Shown: one piece after another, positions 53,111 through 64,000 of the stretch
Layout: the number at the start of each line of letters is the position of its first letter
Position numbering within the stretch: the first letter of the stretch is position 1
Source: Marthasterias glacialis
Lineage: Eukaryota > Echinodermata > Asteroidea > Forcipulatida > Asteriidae
Length of the DNA: 64,000 nucleotides
Direction of reading: 5' to 3'
Assembly: GCA_911728455.2 (NCBI GenBank)
Contig: OU452228.1
Coordinates: forward strand, 9,410,629-9,474,628
Translations under genes and position numbers: made by a program
Notes under the pieces: generated by a model
What the model was told of the DNA's origin: nothing
Databases searched by the model: none
The model's input: only the letters and a program-made list of their open reading frames with translations

Positions 53111-55190
53111 AAATCCCCACAAGTTACAGTTGCTTTTTTTTTTATAGCTCTGAAAGTGTACAATTTCCGTGACAAAACATGAATTTGTGTTCGTCGTTTT
53201 CTCTAAAAATTGAACAACTAAAACTTGATGAAATTTTCATAAGTTGGCTGAAAGGTGTGTTTACAGAAAACTAGAGGGTGGAATGGGAGACTTTCGGGCG
53301 GTCCTGTTTCATGGTGCTAACAGTTAGTACGCATGATCAGAACCTAGCGTGCAGTACTGAGCATGTGCACGCGTGCTCAGAGCTGTCCAAAAGGACTGCT
53401 GTGTCTGCTGCTGCCAGCGTCTCACAAGTCTCCTATATAATTTACCCTTCCCAAAACAATGATGTACTTTTACTTTAAGCACAAAATCGTGTTGTTTTTT
53501 TTTTCTTAACGGAGTCAAATCCTTTTATGCAGAAACGGGTTATGATTGTATGTTATTTATGGCTGGTTTCGATCAGCAAATAAACCTGCTTAGCGATAAG
53601 GCTGTGTGATGTGTAGGACATACTCTAATACTGATTATGGATAATTATATAAGCGCCACTATCAGACAATGTTGTCGCTCATGGCGCATCTTGACTCCCC
53701 GGGGAGCAAGTAGTGCATCAAGCTCAATCAACCACACAGGTACCCCCCCCCCTCCATGGGCACACATTTTACCCTTGGATGAAGAGAGGCAATTATAGGT
53801 AAGGGTCTTGCTCAAGGATACAAGTGTCACGACCGGGATTAAAACCAACACCTGGATAGGCTGAAGATGATTTTAAAACTACACCCCCCCCCTTAATATA
53901 TGTTGTTCTTTGATGACAATGCAAACATTACGTCATTTAAATTGAGACATCAATGTCATTATTACACCAAAGCTGTACCTTCATCCCTTTGAAACTAATC
54001 GTACGACTTATAATTGTCTAGGATCTAATGACCGTTAAGTATAAAAACGTCCCAGAGTGGGGGGGGGGGGATATGACATTTTTATATAAAAATGAATGGA
54101 GTTGATTGATTTGAGTTTTCTGTCTTTCGTTAACATGATCCAAGGACGAATGGAGGGAGTTATACAGACATAACACACACACACACACACACACACAAAT
54201 TCTCTACAGTGATCACCATTAGTCAAACCCTACGCACAAATGATTAACTAGGGACAGACTTTATGCTCGTGGAATTTATTTGTCAAATTTCTTTGTAGGA
54301 TTTCCTAGTAGGTGTATTGACTCACTGAGTACATGTAACATGGCAACCATTGATTTCTTATTGGTTTGAGCACAAATGTAGGGACGTCACTCAATCATCA
54401 TCAGAATGCTTCACTATCTATGAGACACATGAGTGTCTTAAAACGTTGTCCGTCGATCTAATCTTTTAGTGAAATTAACATCATGTTAAAGATATTTGAA
54501 AAGTCAAAGTACAGGATGAGTACTTGTTTAAGACAAAAATGATTAGATTCAATCTGAAAGCTCACTGATCATAAAGTTCATACCAGTACCAATCCCCCAA
54601 CAGAAATATTTCCATCTGAAATACTGTCAAAGTCAAGTAGACAGCATTTGCATCTTTGAATTGCCACAGTCGGAATAAGCCAAAATGTGAATACAATGTG
54701 TACAAAGTACAATACAAAACGTAACACTTTTTTCGCTGTTTTCACTGAAACGTGACCAACAAATGTGATGAATTTTCACAGGTTGTTTGGCCGATGTGCT
54801 TTTTATACACTAAAAGATAGGAGGAAACTTACAAAACTTAGATTTTGGGGGTTTTTTTTTCACTTTATTTTATTTTTTTACATAATGATACTTTCCCTTT
54901 AATGATTTGAAAGGACATTGTTACAGACAACTGAAGTTGACAAAATAGCATTTGAAAAGCCCCAAAGCCACCATTAAGTAATTTGATGGCCACAATCAAA
55001 ATAAGCACTTATGTGGAACATGCATAAAGTCCCTGACAAACCAGTTATTTATTTAATTTAATTTTTTTTTATTGTAAAGGGGATCACCTAAAGTGATGGA
55101 TTTTTCACAGGTTGGTTTGATGTGTTGTTTTGGGGGTTTGTTTTGTTTAAAACTAGGATGGAAGTAAATTATCCTCCCAAAGAACAATGA
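53111..55190. other. Intergenic, no gene seen
   Basis: Short fragments of MITE families (around 54580 and 54720-54800) and homopolymers. No exon-like frame. Confidence 0.55.
54173..54198 (+). repeat. (CA)n microsatellite
   Basis: About 13 CA units in non-coding DNA. Confidence 0.9.
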
Positions 55191-55191
55191 T

Positions 55192-55430
55192 TGGTTGTCG
55201 GGTTGGTGTAGTGGTATCTTTCCTTGCCTTCCACCTCTAGGACTGTGGATTGGGTTTTTCAGTCCCTACCTGATGGCGTGTGTTTTCCCCTGGAATATGT
55301 CTGTGCGGTTTTCCTCCCACATCTAAAACTGAAACTTCCTTGTCTTCTCTCCATGGGGTTCTTGGCTAGTAAAGTGATTATGTTCGCTTTTCTGAGAATC
55401 CTTGGCTTCACAACCAGAATTAATAAGTGA
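55192..55430 (+). mobile_element. tRNA-derived SINE-like repeat (family 3)
   Basis: TGTCGGGTTGGTGTAGTGGTATC is A-box-like; then ACTGTGGATTGGGTTTTTCAG in B-box position, a GTGTTTTCCCCTGGAATATG body and CTCCCACATCTAAAACTG. One copy seen. Confidence 0.55.
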
Positions 55431-56029
55431 ATGAAACAAAATGAATAATACACCTCTAAAATCTGTTGGTTTTTGGAGGAGCTTAGTTTACCAAGCCTTT
55501 GCTGATGGATTTAACCACAGGCGTAGGTAATTCCAATCATGTAGGCATTGTTGGCACAGCTGAGGCAAATTATCTCCAATTTGACTTTTTAAATTGCCTT
55601 ATGAATATCATGTGTAGGGGAAAAACTGTACTGGTGATACGAGTCAATGCTGATTTCAAATATTCACAAGGGCCCACTAAACAGAGTAGAGTGTACAATC
55701 TTATCAATTTTGTTTAATATGAAGGTACAGGGATATCTCAAATCATAATCAGTGCACGATATGATAATGGTATACCAGTTTCCCTTCTGGACATTTTCAG
55801 TGAAATGTATTTTGGGGTGTATACCGTGTTCAAAGCTTCATTTTCACAACTTCCTTGTGTAGGAGTTTCCTATGAATTAAATAATTCCACAATTTGTCAA
55901 ATTTCACACGTTGTTTGTATAAAACAAATATCAGTGCAAATGTAGTAGAGGTTTCCCAACAGTACCGATGTATATTTATATGTGTAAGTACAAATGTATC
56001 TTGATTCACATAGAACAAGCATACAGCAG

Positions 56030-56775
56030 TTTTGTCAGCATTACAAATACGTACCTTATCTTGATTCAAAAAGAGTAAACTACCGATTGCAGCAGTTTTT
56101 GGGCATTACAAATATGTACTTTATCTTGATTCAAAGAGAGTAAACTACTGGTAGCAGCAGTTTTGTTAGCCTGACAAATATGTACCTTATCTTGATTGAA
56201 AAAGAGTAAACTACCCATTGCAGCAGATTTGTTAGCATTACAAATATGTACTTTATCTTGATTCAAAGAGAGTAAACTACCTGATGCAGCAGATTTGTTA
56301 GCATGACAAACATGTACCTTTTCTTGATTCAAAGCTAGTTAACTACCGTTTGCAGCAATTTTGTTAGCATTACAAATATGTACATTATCTTGATTCAAAG
56401 AGAGTAAACTACCGGTAGCAGCAGTTTTGTTAGCCTGACAAATATGTACCTTATCTTGATTCAAAGAGAGTAATCTACTGGTAGCAGCAGTTTTGTTAGC
56501 ATTACAAATATGTACCTTATCTTGATTCAAAGAGTGTAATCTACCCATTGCAGCAGTTTTGTTAGCATGACAAATGTGTACTTTATCTTGATTCAAAGAG
56601 AGTAAACTCCCGGTTGAAGCAGTTTTGTTAGCATGACACATATTTACTTTACCTTGATTCAAAGAGTAAACTATCGGTTAGAGCAGTTTTGTTAGCGTTA
56701 TAATAATTTACTTTATCTTGATGCAAAAAAGTAAGCATACCAGAAGCACCAGTTTTGTCAGCCTTAAAAATATAT
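56030..56775 (-). repeat. 66-bp tandem array, about 11 units
   Basis: Unit on the plus strand: GCAGTTTTGTTAGCATTACA, AATATGTACCTTATCTTGAT, TCAAAGAGAGTAAACTACC. 66 bp is 22 codons, so the minus frame stays open over two long stretches (56066-56332, 56339-56662) reading NQDKVHICNANKxAA repeatedly. Both ends of the array are degenerate. Confidence 0.93.
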
Positions 56776-56799
56776 TTCCTATTGATTCAAAAAAGAGTA

Positions 56800-57740
56800 A
56801 GCTGACCAGAAGAAAGGGGTTTGGCCTACTCCAAAGATGATGTACCTTATTTAGGTTTCCCTTTAAACAGAATGGACAGAGTGGTAACTAACAATTTTGA
56901 AATATTATTTTACATTTGTATTATTTTTATTTATTATTTTTTTTAAACTAACGTTCAGTATTTCATTACAAGACATTTTGATAAAAATCACATTAATGTT
57001 GAATTGAATATTCAAAATTGTTAAATTTGTGTGCTGTTCAGCATTCAGTTAAATTTACACTTGTCATTATAATTTTTGTGTGTATTTCTTTTCAGATTGT
57101 TAGTTTTTGTTTAATGTGTCTGCAGTAAATTCACTCACGTGGTTAATTTTACTTACTACTGTTTGAAAAAAATATTTCCCAATGCTTTAATTTGATAAAC
57201 ATTTTATAAGAAAAAGAGAGCTTTTTTATTCAGTGGTTTTGGGGTGTTTTGTTGCACTTACATTTTGTTGTGAATATAACTTTGTGTTTTCATCATTCAC
57301 TTTAAAATGTTATTACCAAATACCAAGTAAAATTAACGTGCAAATTTTAATTAAGAATGTAACTTTAGACCAGGTTGTTTATTCTTGCTTAAACAACAAT
57401 AAAAGTCTGTACAATATCCAAGCACCTTTGAGCTCATCTGACTGACCCTCTCATTTTCGTTTTTGCTTATAATGGAAATATAATATCAATGGCTTGTTTA
57501 ATTTCATCAGCGCATTCTGAATTTTTCAAGCAAATCGTTTTCAAACAGCATTATAGAATCGGGGTACGTTAAAGGTAGAAGACAGGATTGGTATTCACCA
57601 ACAACAAAAATTAAGCAGTACTTAAGAAGCATCCAGCATTCTCCTGAAGACGATCAGAGCATACTGATTGAAACGTTGAGTTGTTAAGCCATCGGTTCTT
57701 TTCAGAACCACCCCAACTCATTAGAGATAATTACATGGTT
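56800..57740. other. Intergenic, no gene seen
   Basis: AT-rich; an AATAAA hexamer near 57400 could be a distal poly(A) signal for SH3D19 but nothing else supports it. Confidence 0.45.
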
Positions 57741-57744
57741 GGAC

Positions 57745-58140
57745 CGCAAAACTTACTAGATTGTAATCCCACCATGCAAAGTTTCAAACCTTATTTATTT
57801 ATTTTTTATTAGTATCAGTCTGAAAGCTTTCTGATTATGAAGTTCATACCAGTACCAATCTTCCATAGAAGTATTTCTGTCTGAAACACTGTCCAAAGTT
57901 GAGAAAATAGAATTTGAAGACCCCGATTTTAATTTCGGTTGTAACGATCGAAATTAAGGACAATGTGTTTACATGCTGAAAAGTGTGCACGGTTTTTCAT
58001 TTTTATTCTCTCCTGACTCGGACGACGAATTGAGTCCAAATTTCCATAGGTTTATGTTTTTTCATGTACATACTGAATCACACCAAGTAAGAACGCTGCA
58101 ATATCAACTTTACCTAGCCTGTATTTTACCTTTAACTGAT
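57745..58140 (+). repeat. About 400-bp dispersed repeat, plus copy
   Basis: Partner of 9370-9790 in the opposite orientation. Its left end (AAACTTACTAGATTGTA..CCACCATGCAAAGTTTC) is also the core of the 68-bp minisatellite at 48420. Confidence 0.82.
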
Positions 58141-59181
58141 GTTTTTCAAATTGGGAAACCGACCGTTTGAAGTTGTGTTGCCCGCCCAGCCTTCGTCGCC
58201 TTGAATAAACTCCGACTAGCCCCCAGATTGCAAAACTTACTTTAAGATTTGTAACATGTCTACGCCTTACACTTATTCATTTATTATGCAGCAGCCATGG
58301 ACCTTCTCTCCAAATTGTAAGGTTTCAGTGTCAAGGTTTTACTTTCACTAAGGACGGTATAGTAAATGCAGTTACGGTACAAGTGTTTCTATTTTTCCAC
58401 ACAGTTGCTAGATGTAATCAATGCGTAAAGTGACACCTTGATTGACGAGGTTGAACTACAGTATCGTACCCCTGTATCATCGGTGCACGTTTATGGCTTA
58501 TAAACAAGTAAAGGAAATCTGCACTGATGCGGGGATCTCGGAAAAAGCACCTCGGTCAAAGCAATGTAAATACCCTCTATGATTAAAAATGGTTAAAAAA
58601 CAGCACAAGTCCGAGTGGTCATTACCGAGGAAAAATACTTCCTTACTGTTAATATTTTGCCGAAGCTTCTGATCATATCATCCGGATCAAGCAGACATCT
58701 TCGGCCAAAATCCCTGACCATTTCCAATGGCAAACTTTAGGCCTACGTGCTATTATCGTTATTTCACTGTTTTTAATTTTGTTTTTCATTCAGCGTTTGT
58801 TGTCTTCTTGTGTGTGTGTGTAGGGGCCATATTATTTGGTTCCCGAAGAACTGTGCATTATGAGTGTGTTTTTTTTCTTCTTCTTTTTCCCCTTCTCACT
58901 GTTGGTGTCAATTGATTGAACTTATTTTTCTGCTGATACCCAACTTACAACACAAATATTTACCTAGAATTCAGGTCCCCGTCAATCATCTTGAAATACG
59001 GTTTCCTGTCTGAAGCAATTAAATCATTCATTGTTATCATTACGTATTGACCCATATATTAGTGTTCACCATATGAACTGTGCATTATCCACCACAATCA
59101 AAAAACCCGTCATGGGTGTACAATGTTTTTGCGGGTCACGTTCTATCATAATGTTCTAGTATGGCAGGTACCGTAGGCGAT

Positions 59182-59467
59182 GGAATTGTGCCTTGATGAT
59201 CCAAGCATGGAATTTGGCACACAGTCAGAGTATGTCATGAGAAAGATATTCTGCTTTTGGGCCATTGAGATTTGGCCTTTGAAAAGAATATAGGTAGAAT
59301 AACAAGCAATTTTTCACAATGTTCAAAATGGCTGCCGTTTGCTTGTTGTGCTACCTATGTATTTTCAAAGGACAAATCTTCGATGGCGCTACAGCCAAAT
59401 ATCTTTCTCATGACATACTCTGACTGTGTGCCAAACTCCATGCTTGTATCATTAAAGGCACAATTCC
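59182..59467. mobile_element. MITE, 286 bp, long terminal inverted repeats
   Basis: GGAATTGTGCCTTGATGATC, then GGCACACAGTCAGAGTATGT and CATGAGAAAGATATT at the left; the right end is the reverse complement with few changes. Arms are about 75-80 bp. Confidence 0.9.
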
Positions 59468-60512
59468 CCCAAATATTTCCCCTATCTGTCCCACTATTTA
59501 AAGACTATAACGGGTTGGAATGAAAGCAGCTCTTCCCAAAATAGGTTTGATACGGAGCCCCTAAAACGACATGTAAAAATATAACATTTGCAAAAACAGG
59601 AAATGTGTTTCGTTCCCTCGCAATCGACCCGTCAAATATTTTGAGGGAACGAAATGAATTCTAGTTTGTTTTTACCTGTTCTATTTTTACTTTACATGAC
59701 CCTCTAAGGGCGCTGTACACCGGCATATCATCTGGAACATCAGTGTATTCCGGCGTATATACCCACTTGTAAAAAATATTCAAACAATATCAACAGGTTT
59801 TTCTCTTTTCAGTACTTTCGACACCAAATGATATTCCGCGATCTATGTCATTCTGTATTCTGTAAACAGAGTGTGAGAAGTACATTATTGGTTGCCTGTT
59901 TGTGTTATCACGGTACCGTATCAAAACCCATAGGCATTCTGCAAATGTCACGGGTTGAACATTATTTACTTGAAGCTCGTTTTTTATTTATAAGAAGTTG
60001 AGAAATTATGGTGGAAACAGTGTGTTTTATTATTATTATTATTTATGAATAAGAGGATTACAAGAACCAATTAACCATTCATTCGGTGCAGAAATCTTGC
60101 GATTGGCCATTGAGAACGAATGTAAGAACATTTCAAATCGGGAAGGAGACTAAAGTGGTACCTTTCTGTTCGAGTACAGTCATTGTTAGCGACTGCTTTA
60201 AGCACATTGGGAACACGACCAGCACTGATGAACACATCAAAATAATCAAAAGTGGGAGGAAAGCTACGAGGATTCGGAGAGTTTGGTTCAACATGAACTG
60301 CTAAATATAGAACTAGTTTGTTTTCTGCAAGTTCTGCAAACCTTAAGCCAATAAGCAAAAGCATCACTTCCTGGGATACACGTAAAAAAAAAAGTTAAAA
60401 TGTCTTTCATTCTGTGCCACTTGAAAAAAATCAAACCGCGTTTGTCATAAATTTCTTCACAGTGCTCCATTTTGCACAATGAAAAAGTTATCACGTAACC
60501 CTCAAGGCCCCA

Positions 60513-60900
60513 TTAAAGGCAAAGTATACCTTTGGTTTTTTGAACCGTACGTTTGCCTTGATGCTATTTAATTGTAGATATATACCATAAAACTAACCTG
60601 TGTGAATTTCATTTCAAAAGGTGGCAGCGTTTTTTAGATATCGCCAAAAATCTGGAGCGGTTGTGTTCACGCAGAAGAAGTATCCGTCATTGGAATACAC
60701 ATTCTGAGAAGCGTTACGGCCATAACGCTTCTCAGATTCAAGTTTTTGGGGGATAAAAAGTGATATATTTTTCCGTACTTCGAAGTGAAACGTTTCTCAA
60801 AATGCATTATACTATCCAAAGCTGCCGTACTCCTTACCAAGTAAGTTTTTATTGCCAAAAATTTTCAGAGTCATTATCAAACGTATGCAATGCCTTTAAG
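60513..60900. mobile_element. MITE with TTAAAGGCA ends and a central hairpin
   Basis: ATTAAAGGCAAAGTATAC at the left and GTATGCAATGCCTTTAA at the right. A perfect 13-bp stem, CTGAGAAGCGTTA / TAACGCTTCTCAG with a 6-base loop, lies at about 60704-60735. Confidence 0.75.
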
Positions 60901-61380
60901 TAATGAGTCACCAATAAATTTTCTCGTCTTCTAAATTTTGTGCTAGATTCTAATTTTTTATTACAACATGCGACATTCCACTTTCCCACAATGAATTGCT
61001 GCTGATTGCTTGCTTCAGGGAAACAAAGAACAATTTGTTCCGCAAATTGTCATATAATTATGTGTGTGTTTGTGTTTTATTTTATTTTTTTATTTTTTAT
61101 TTTTAGATCGAGTTTTTCTTCACTGACTACCTTTCATGGAAATTATATTGATCTCTTCATAATTACAACCACGCAGTCACCAGCCTTCCCAAGCCTTCTT
61201 TTTGAAATTGAAGACTTCAATTAATTTATTTGCGTCAACCTTTTTCGCTTGATATCTCACCGCTTTGGACGTCTTTGTCCATTTTCCTCTCTTTATTTAT
61301 TTGTTTCTTCGTATTTTTTGGTCATTTGTTAGGTATGTATCTATCTTATCTGCGTATTTATTTATTTTTATTTTTCAAGT

Positions 61381-61576
61381 GTCCTAGTGATTAAAATTAC
61401 GGTCCAATCAATGAAAAATGATCTATATCAATCAGCATCAACATCAAAACTACCACATCGAGATTCTGATTTCACCAGCAGCAACTTGAACAAGTCCTGC
61501 CGCTCTAAGATTGAGACTGCGGGCGATCACAGCCGACCCTGCAGTCCTATACCTCACAATGGACTGACCCACAGCT
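61381..61576 (+). other. Weak candidate terminal exon
   Basis: Open frame after a plausible acceptor (TTTTTATTTTTCAAG), Ser-rich and of more balanced base composition than its flanks, ending with TGA at 61574-61576 (..SRPCSPIPHNGLTHS). No family recognised, and no upstream exon found. Confidence 0.2.
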
Positions 61577-62485
61577 GAGGACTCCGTTGTCTCTCAAGAC
61601 GGGCAGATGCCAAGAACAAAATCAGCTCATTGACTTCAACTCCCTCGTTAGCAGCAATTCTGCACAGTTAGGCCTACAGGCCTAATGACTGAACCTAAAA
61701 GGCACGAACTTGAACTCGTTACTTAACAAACATAACGATGACGAAGCAGAATTGAGCAAGAAATCAGTCGAAGCTCACAGCTGACATTTTGGCCTCTAAA
61801 AACAAAACCATGGGTAACAAAGAGTTTGGTAAATTATTCTCCTATAATTTGTCAGTATATTTACCACAACAGCACTGCTCACACATTTTCAAAATAAAAT
61901 GTACAGTATTATTTTGGCCTGAGCCACTCTTAATAAAATGGGTTCCCCCTTAAAGTTGATGTTTACCAGGGGATAAAGAAGAATACAAAACCGTGATGAC
62001 CAGTGTTTTGTTAGGAAAAAAATAACGCCCGTGTTAGCTCAATTTTGTGTGTAGAGTATGGTTACCTGATTGGGGCTAAGAAGAAAATACTTGCGTACTA
62101 AGCAGTTTTGTTGGCTGATTTAGTGATATATTTTAAAGCGCAGAAAGATCCTGCATAAAAGAACCGCTCACCATGGGAAAATACATGTGATAAACATTGG
62201 TAGCGACTGGTTTCTTTTATACGTGGATTGTAGCTTTACGGCAATAGGTTAAGGCAAAATACACTGCTTGGAAGGTTTATGAATTTTGCTAAAGGCCTCC
62301 GTCTCTGACAAGGTTGTTTCCATAGGCGTATGATGATTCTTTGGGTAAGGGGGCAGAGGGTTGATTTGCCCGAAATTGTACTCAGAGAAAATCATAAGTA
62401 TCAATTTCTAATAAAACATATGTTCTTTTTTACCTTTTTTTCGCACTGTTTTGCCCGAATTTTTTGTACTGTTTTGCCCGATTTT

Positions 62486-62517
<32 letters not shown>

Positions 62518-64000
62518 TTTGGGGGGGGCAGCTTCCCCCTGCCCGGCTCGCACGCCTAAGGTCGTTTTATACCAAGAAGGCTTTATGATATTTTAAAGTG
62601 TCAATTTATTTTTCTACTGTCATTCTACAAAGCAAAGTTATTCCTTACCTTTACACAAAATGTTTGCCATTTGATAATAAAAAGTAATTTGAGAAAAAAA
62701 ATTGTGTTTATTTCCCTCCCCACGTATACGGCAAGAAAAACAAAATCAGTGTTGCTCGCTACATTTGATTAAGTCCCGATGCTTGATTGATTTATCCCCA
62801 ACTGAAGGAAAGTCCTTGGAGCAGTGTAATGTTGTTTTGTTATCCACACTGTCATGCGATCGTGTCTTCACGACCTCTCAGTAATTCGTTTACTTTGCCT
62901 TGATAAATGGGCAGGGTCCTTTGCTTGCTTACATTGAACAAATCACCATTTCAAAGTTGTATACATGATTTATTTGAAGTAAAGCAAAATTAATATGTCA
63001 TCAAATCTCGTCAAAGATATAGTCGCGTTTACGCGACGAAACACTGAATCCAGTTGCAGTTTAGCTACGCGATGTTTTGTGCACGCGACGCTGTGCGCTC
63101 AGGTTCGATTTAGCACGTTTAAAATAATAAATGGTTGAGGAAGATTTTCTTGTACGGTGTATAGTATTTCAGTCGTGAATATTTCTCGTGACGTTTTAAT
63201 AAGCTTTCACATTCAAACTCGTCAGTTATGAATGTTTGTTCTTTTGATTGAGTATTCCCAATCTAGGATGAGTTTATCGTTCGTTTAAACTGTTTTGTCA
63301 TCGCTCACGAAAATGATCAAACCTTGGCTATTGAAAATTTATACAACTGCGAAAATAAATTGACATTGTAGAAGTGAAATTTCTAGGTTACACACGCATG
63401 GTAACAGTCTAAATACAATTATCCACTATTGTTCGACTTTTGCACTTTATTAAATCTAAATTTAGAGTCAATCCAGACCTAACACAGGGCAAGTTTGATT
63501 TTAACGAAGTATGAGGAAATTGAGAACGAGGCCGTACAGTACGTACTGAACCCCTTGCAAGCGCGTCAAACGCGGCGACTGTTCGGAAGTCAATAGGTGT
63601 AAACGCCGCGTCGCCTGAACTGCGGACCACACTGTAAAATATACAGATACATTGACCTCAAAAATGGTGCAACCAAGAAAAAAACTGTGATTGATGATGA
63701 CGTAATAGCCACCTTTGTTTGTAGTTGGAAGCAAAGGTAAAAAGGGTAAAAAGACATTGCAACTGAAGTTACCCTGTTCGCCTAGTTATACGGTTGGTTT
63801 GAAAGCGCGGCCGCCATATTAAAAACCTTGTACTGAAATGCAGCTCTTTGGTTTGATTCTCCCGAAAAGTATTGACATTTTGAAAGTGAGCTTGCAGGTG
63901 CCCGTGAAAACAGTCTGGTTACCATGACGAGCATTGTGTACGTTTACGCATACCGTAACCTTTAACAAGAGGGAATTCGACCTCACATGGCAAAAATAAA
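61577..64000. other. Intergenic, no gene seen
   Basis: A (TA)n-T-G tract lies at about 62485-62528. The last kilobase is richer in CG (for example GCGCGTCAAACGCGGCGAC near 63560) and has GCCGCCATATT at 63810-63820, a YY1-like motif; a promoter beyond the window is possible. Confidence 0.4.

Noticed and set aside
60071..60367. 98-codon minus frame and 72-codon plus frame
   Set aside because: Overlapping frames on both strands, no recognised motif and no splice-supported neighbours.
1..64000. Transposase, reverse transcriptase or viral genes
   Set aside because: Looked for catalytic-type motifs and long frames; none found. The mobile elements here are all short and non-autonomous.

Overview
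This is a eukaryotic, intron-rich, AT-rich window with short exons, GT-AG splice sites and dense short dispersed repeats. Protein similarity (JADE and SH3D19 families) places it in an animal. The tRNA-derived SINEs with an exact B box, the many small inverted-repeat elements and the style of the non-coding repeats suggest a marine invertebrate deuterostome, most likely an echinoderm (perhaps a sea star). That taxon call is inference and I do not name a species.

Two complete protein-coding genes could be assembled exon by exon, with every splice phase matching. They lie head to head. On the minus strand (about 29.6 kb down to 7.8 kb) is a JADE-family PHD-finger gene with 14 coding exons and 934 to 939 residues. 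It encodes the conserved N-terminal JADE segment, PHD1, the zinc knuckle and extended PHD2, the second conserved JADE region, and a long low-complexity C-terminus in one 1.4-kb exon. On the plus strand (33.6 to 51.3 kb) is an SH3D19 (EBP/Eve-1) homologue with 17 coding exons and 1207 residues. It has a long proline-rich N-terminal half, an Ala/Ser-rich duplicated module not known to me from vertebrate SH3D19, and six SH3 domains where human SH3D19 has five. The two start codons are about 4 kb apart, with a possible JADE 5' UTR exon near 31.6 kb, so regulatory sequence may be shared. Nothing in the sequence links the functions: JADE proteins are scaffolds of HBO1 (KAT7) histone acetyltransferase complexes, and SH3D19 is a cytoplasmic SH3/proline-rich adaptor.

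Layout: 1-7.8 kb is JADE-downstream intergenic sequence with repeats, including a 195-bp near-perfect palindrome at 1.9-2.1 kb. 7.8-29.6 kb is the JADE gene; its introns carry a 69-bp hairpin satellite, a minisatellite made from its own exon 13, a 2.2-kb element with ETS-like palindromes, and several MITEs and SINEs. 29.6-33.6 kb is the divergent promoter region. 33.6-51.3 kb is SH3D19, with SINE inverted pairs and two intronic tandem arrays. 51.3-64 kb has no gene I can identify; it holds repeats, a 66-bp tandem array with long open frames, and one weak candidate terminal exon near 61.4-61.6 kb.

No transposase, reverse transcriptase, viral gene, rRNA, functional tRNA or CRISPR array was found. 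I did not find a new multi-gene system. The points most worth a second look are the exon-derived minisatellite in JADE, the extra SH3 domain and novel internal repeat in SH3D19, and the palindromic repeat structures.
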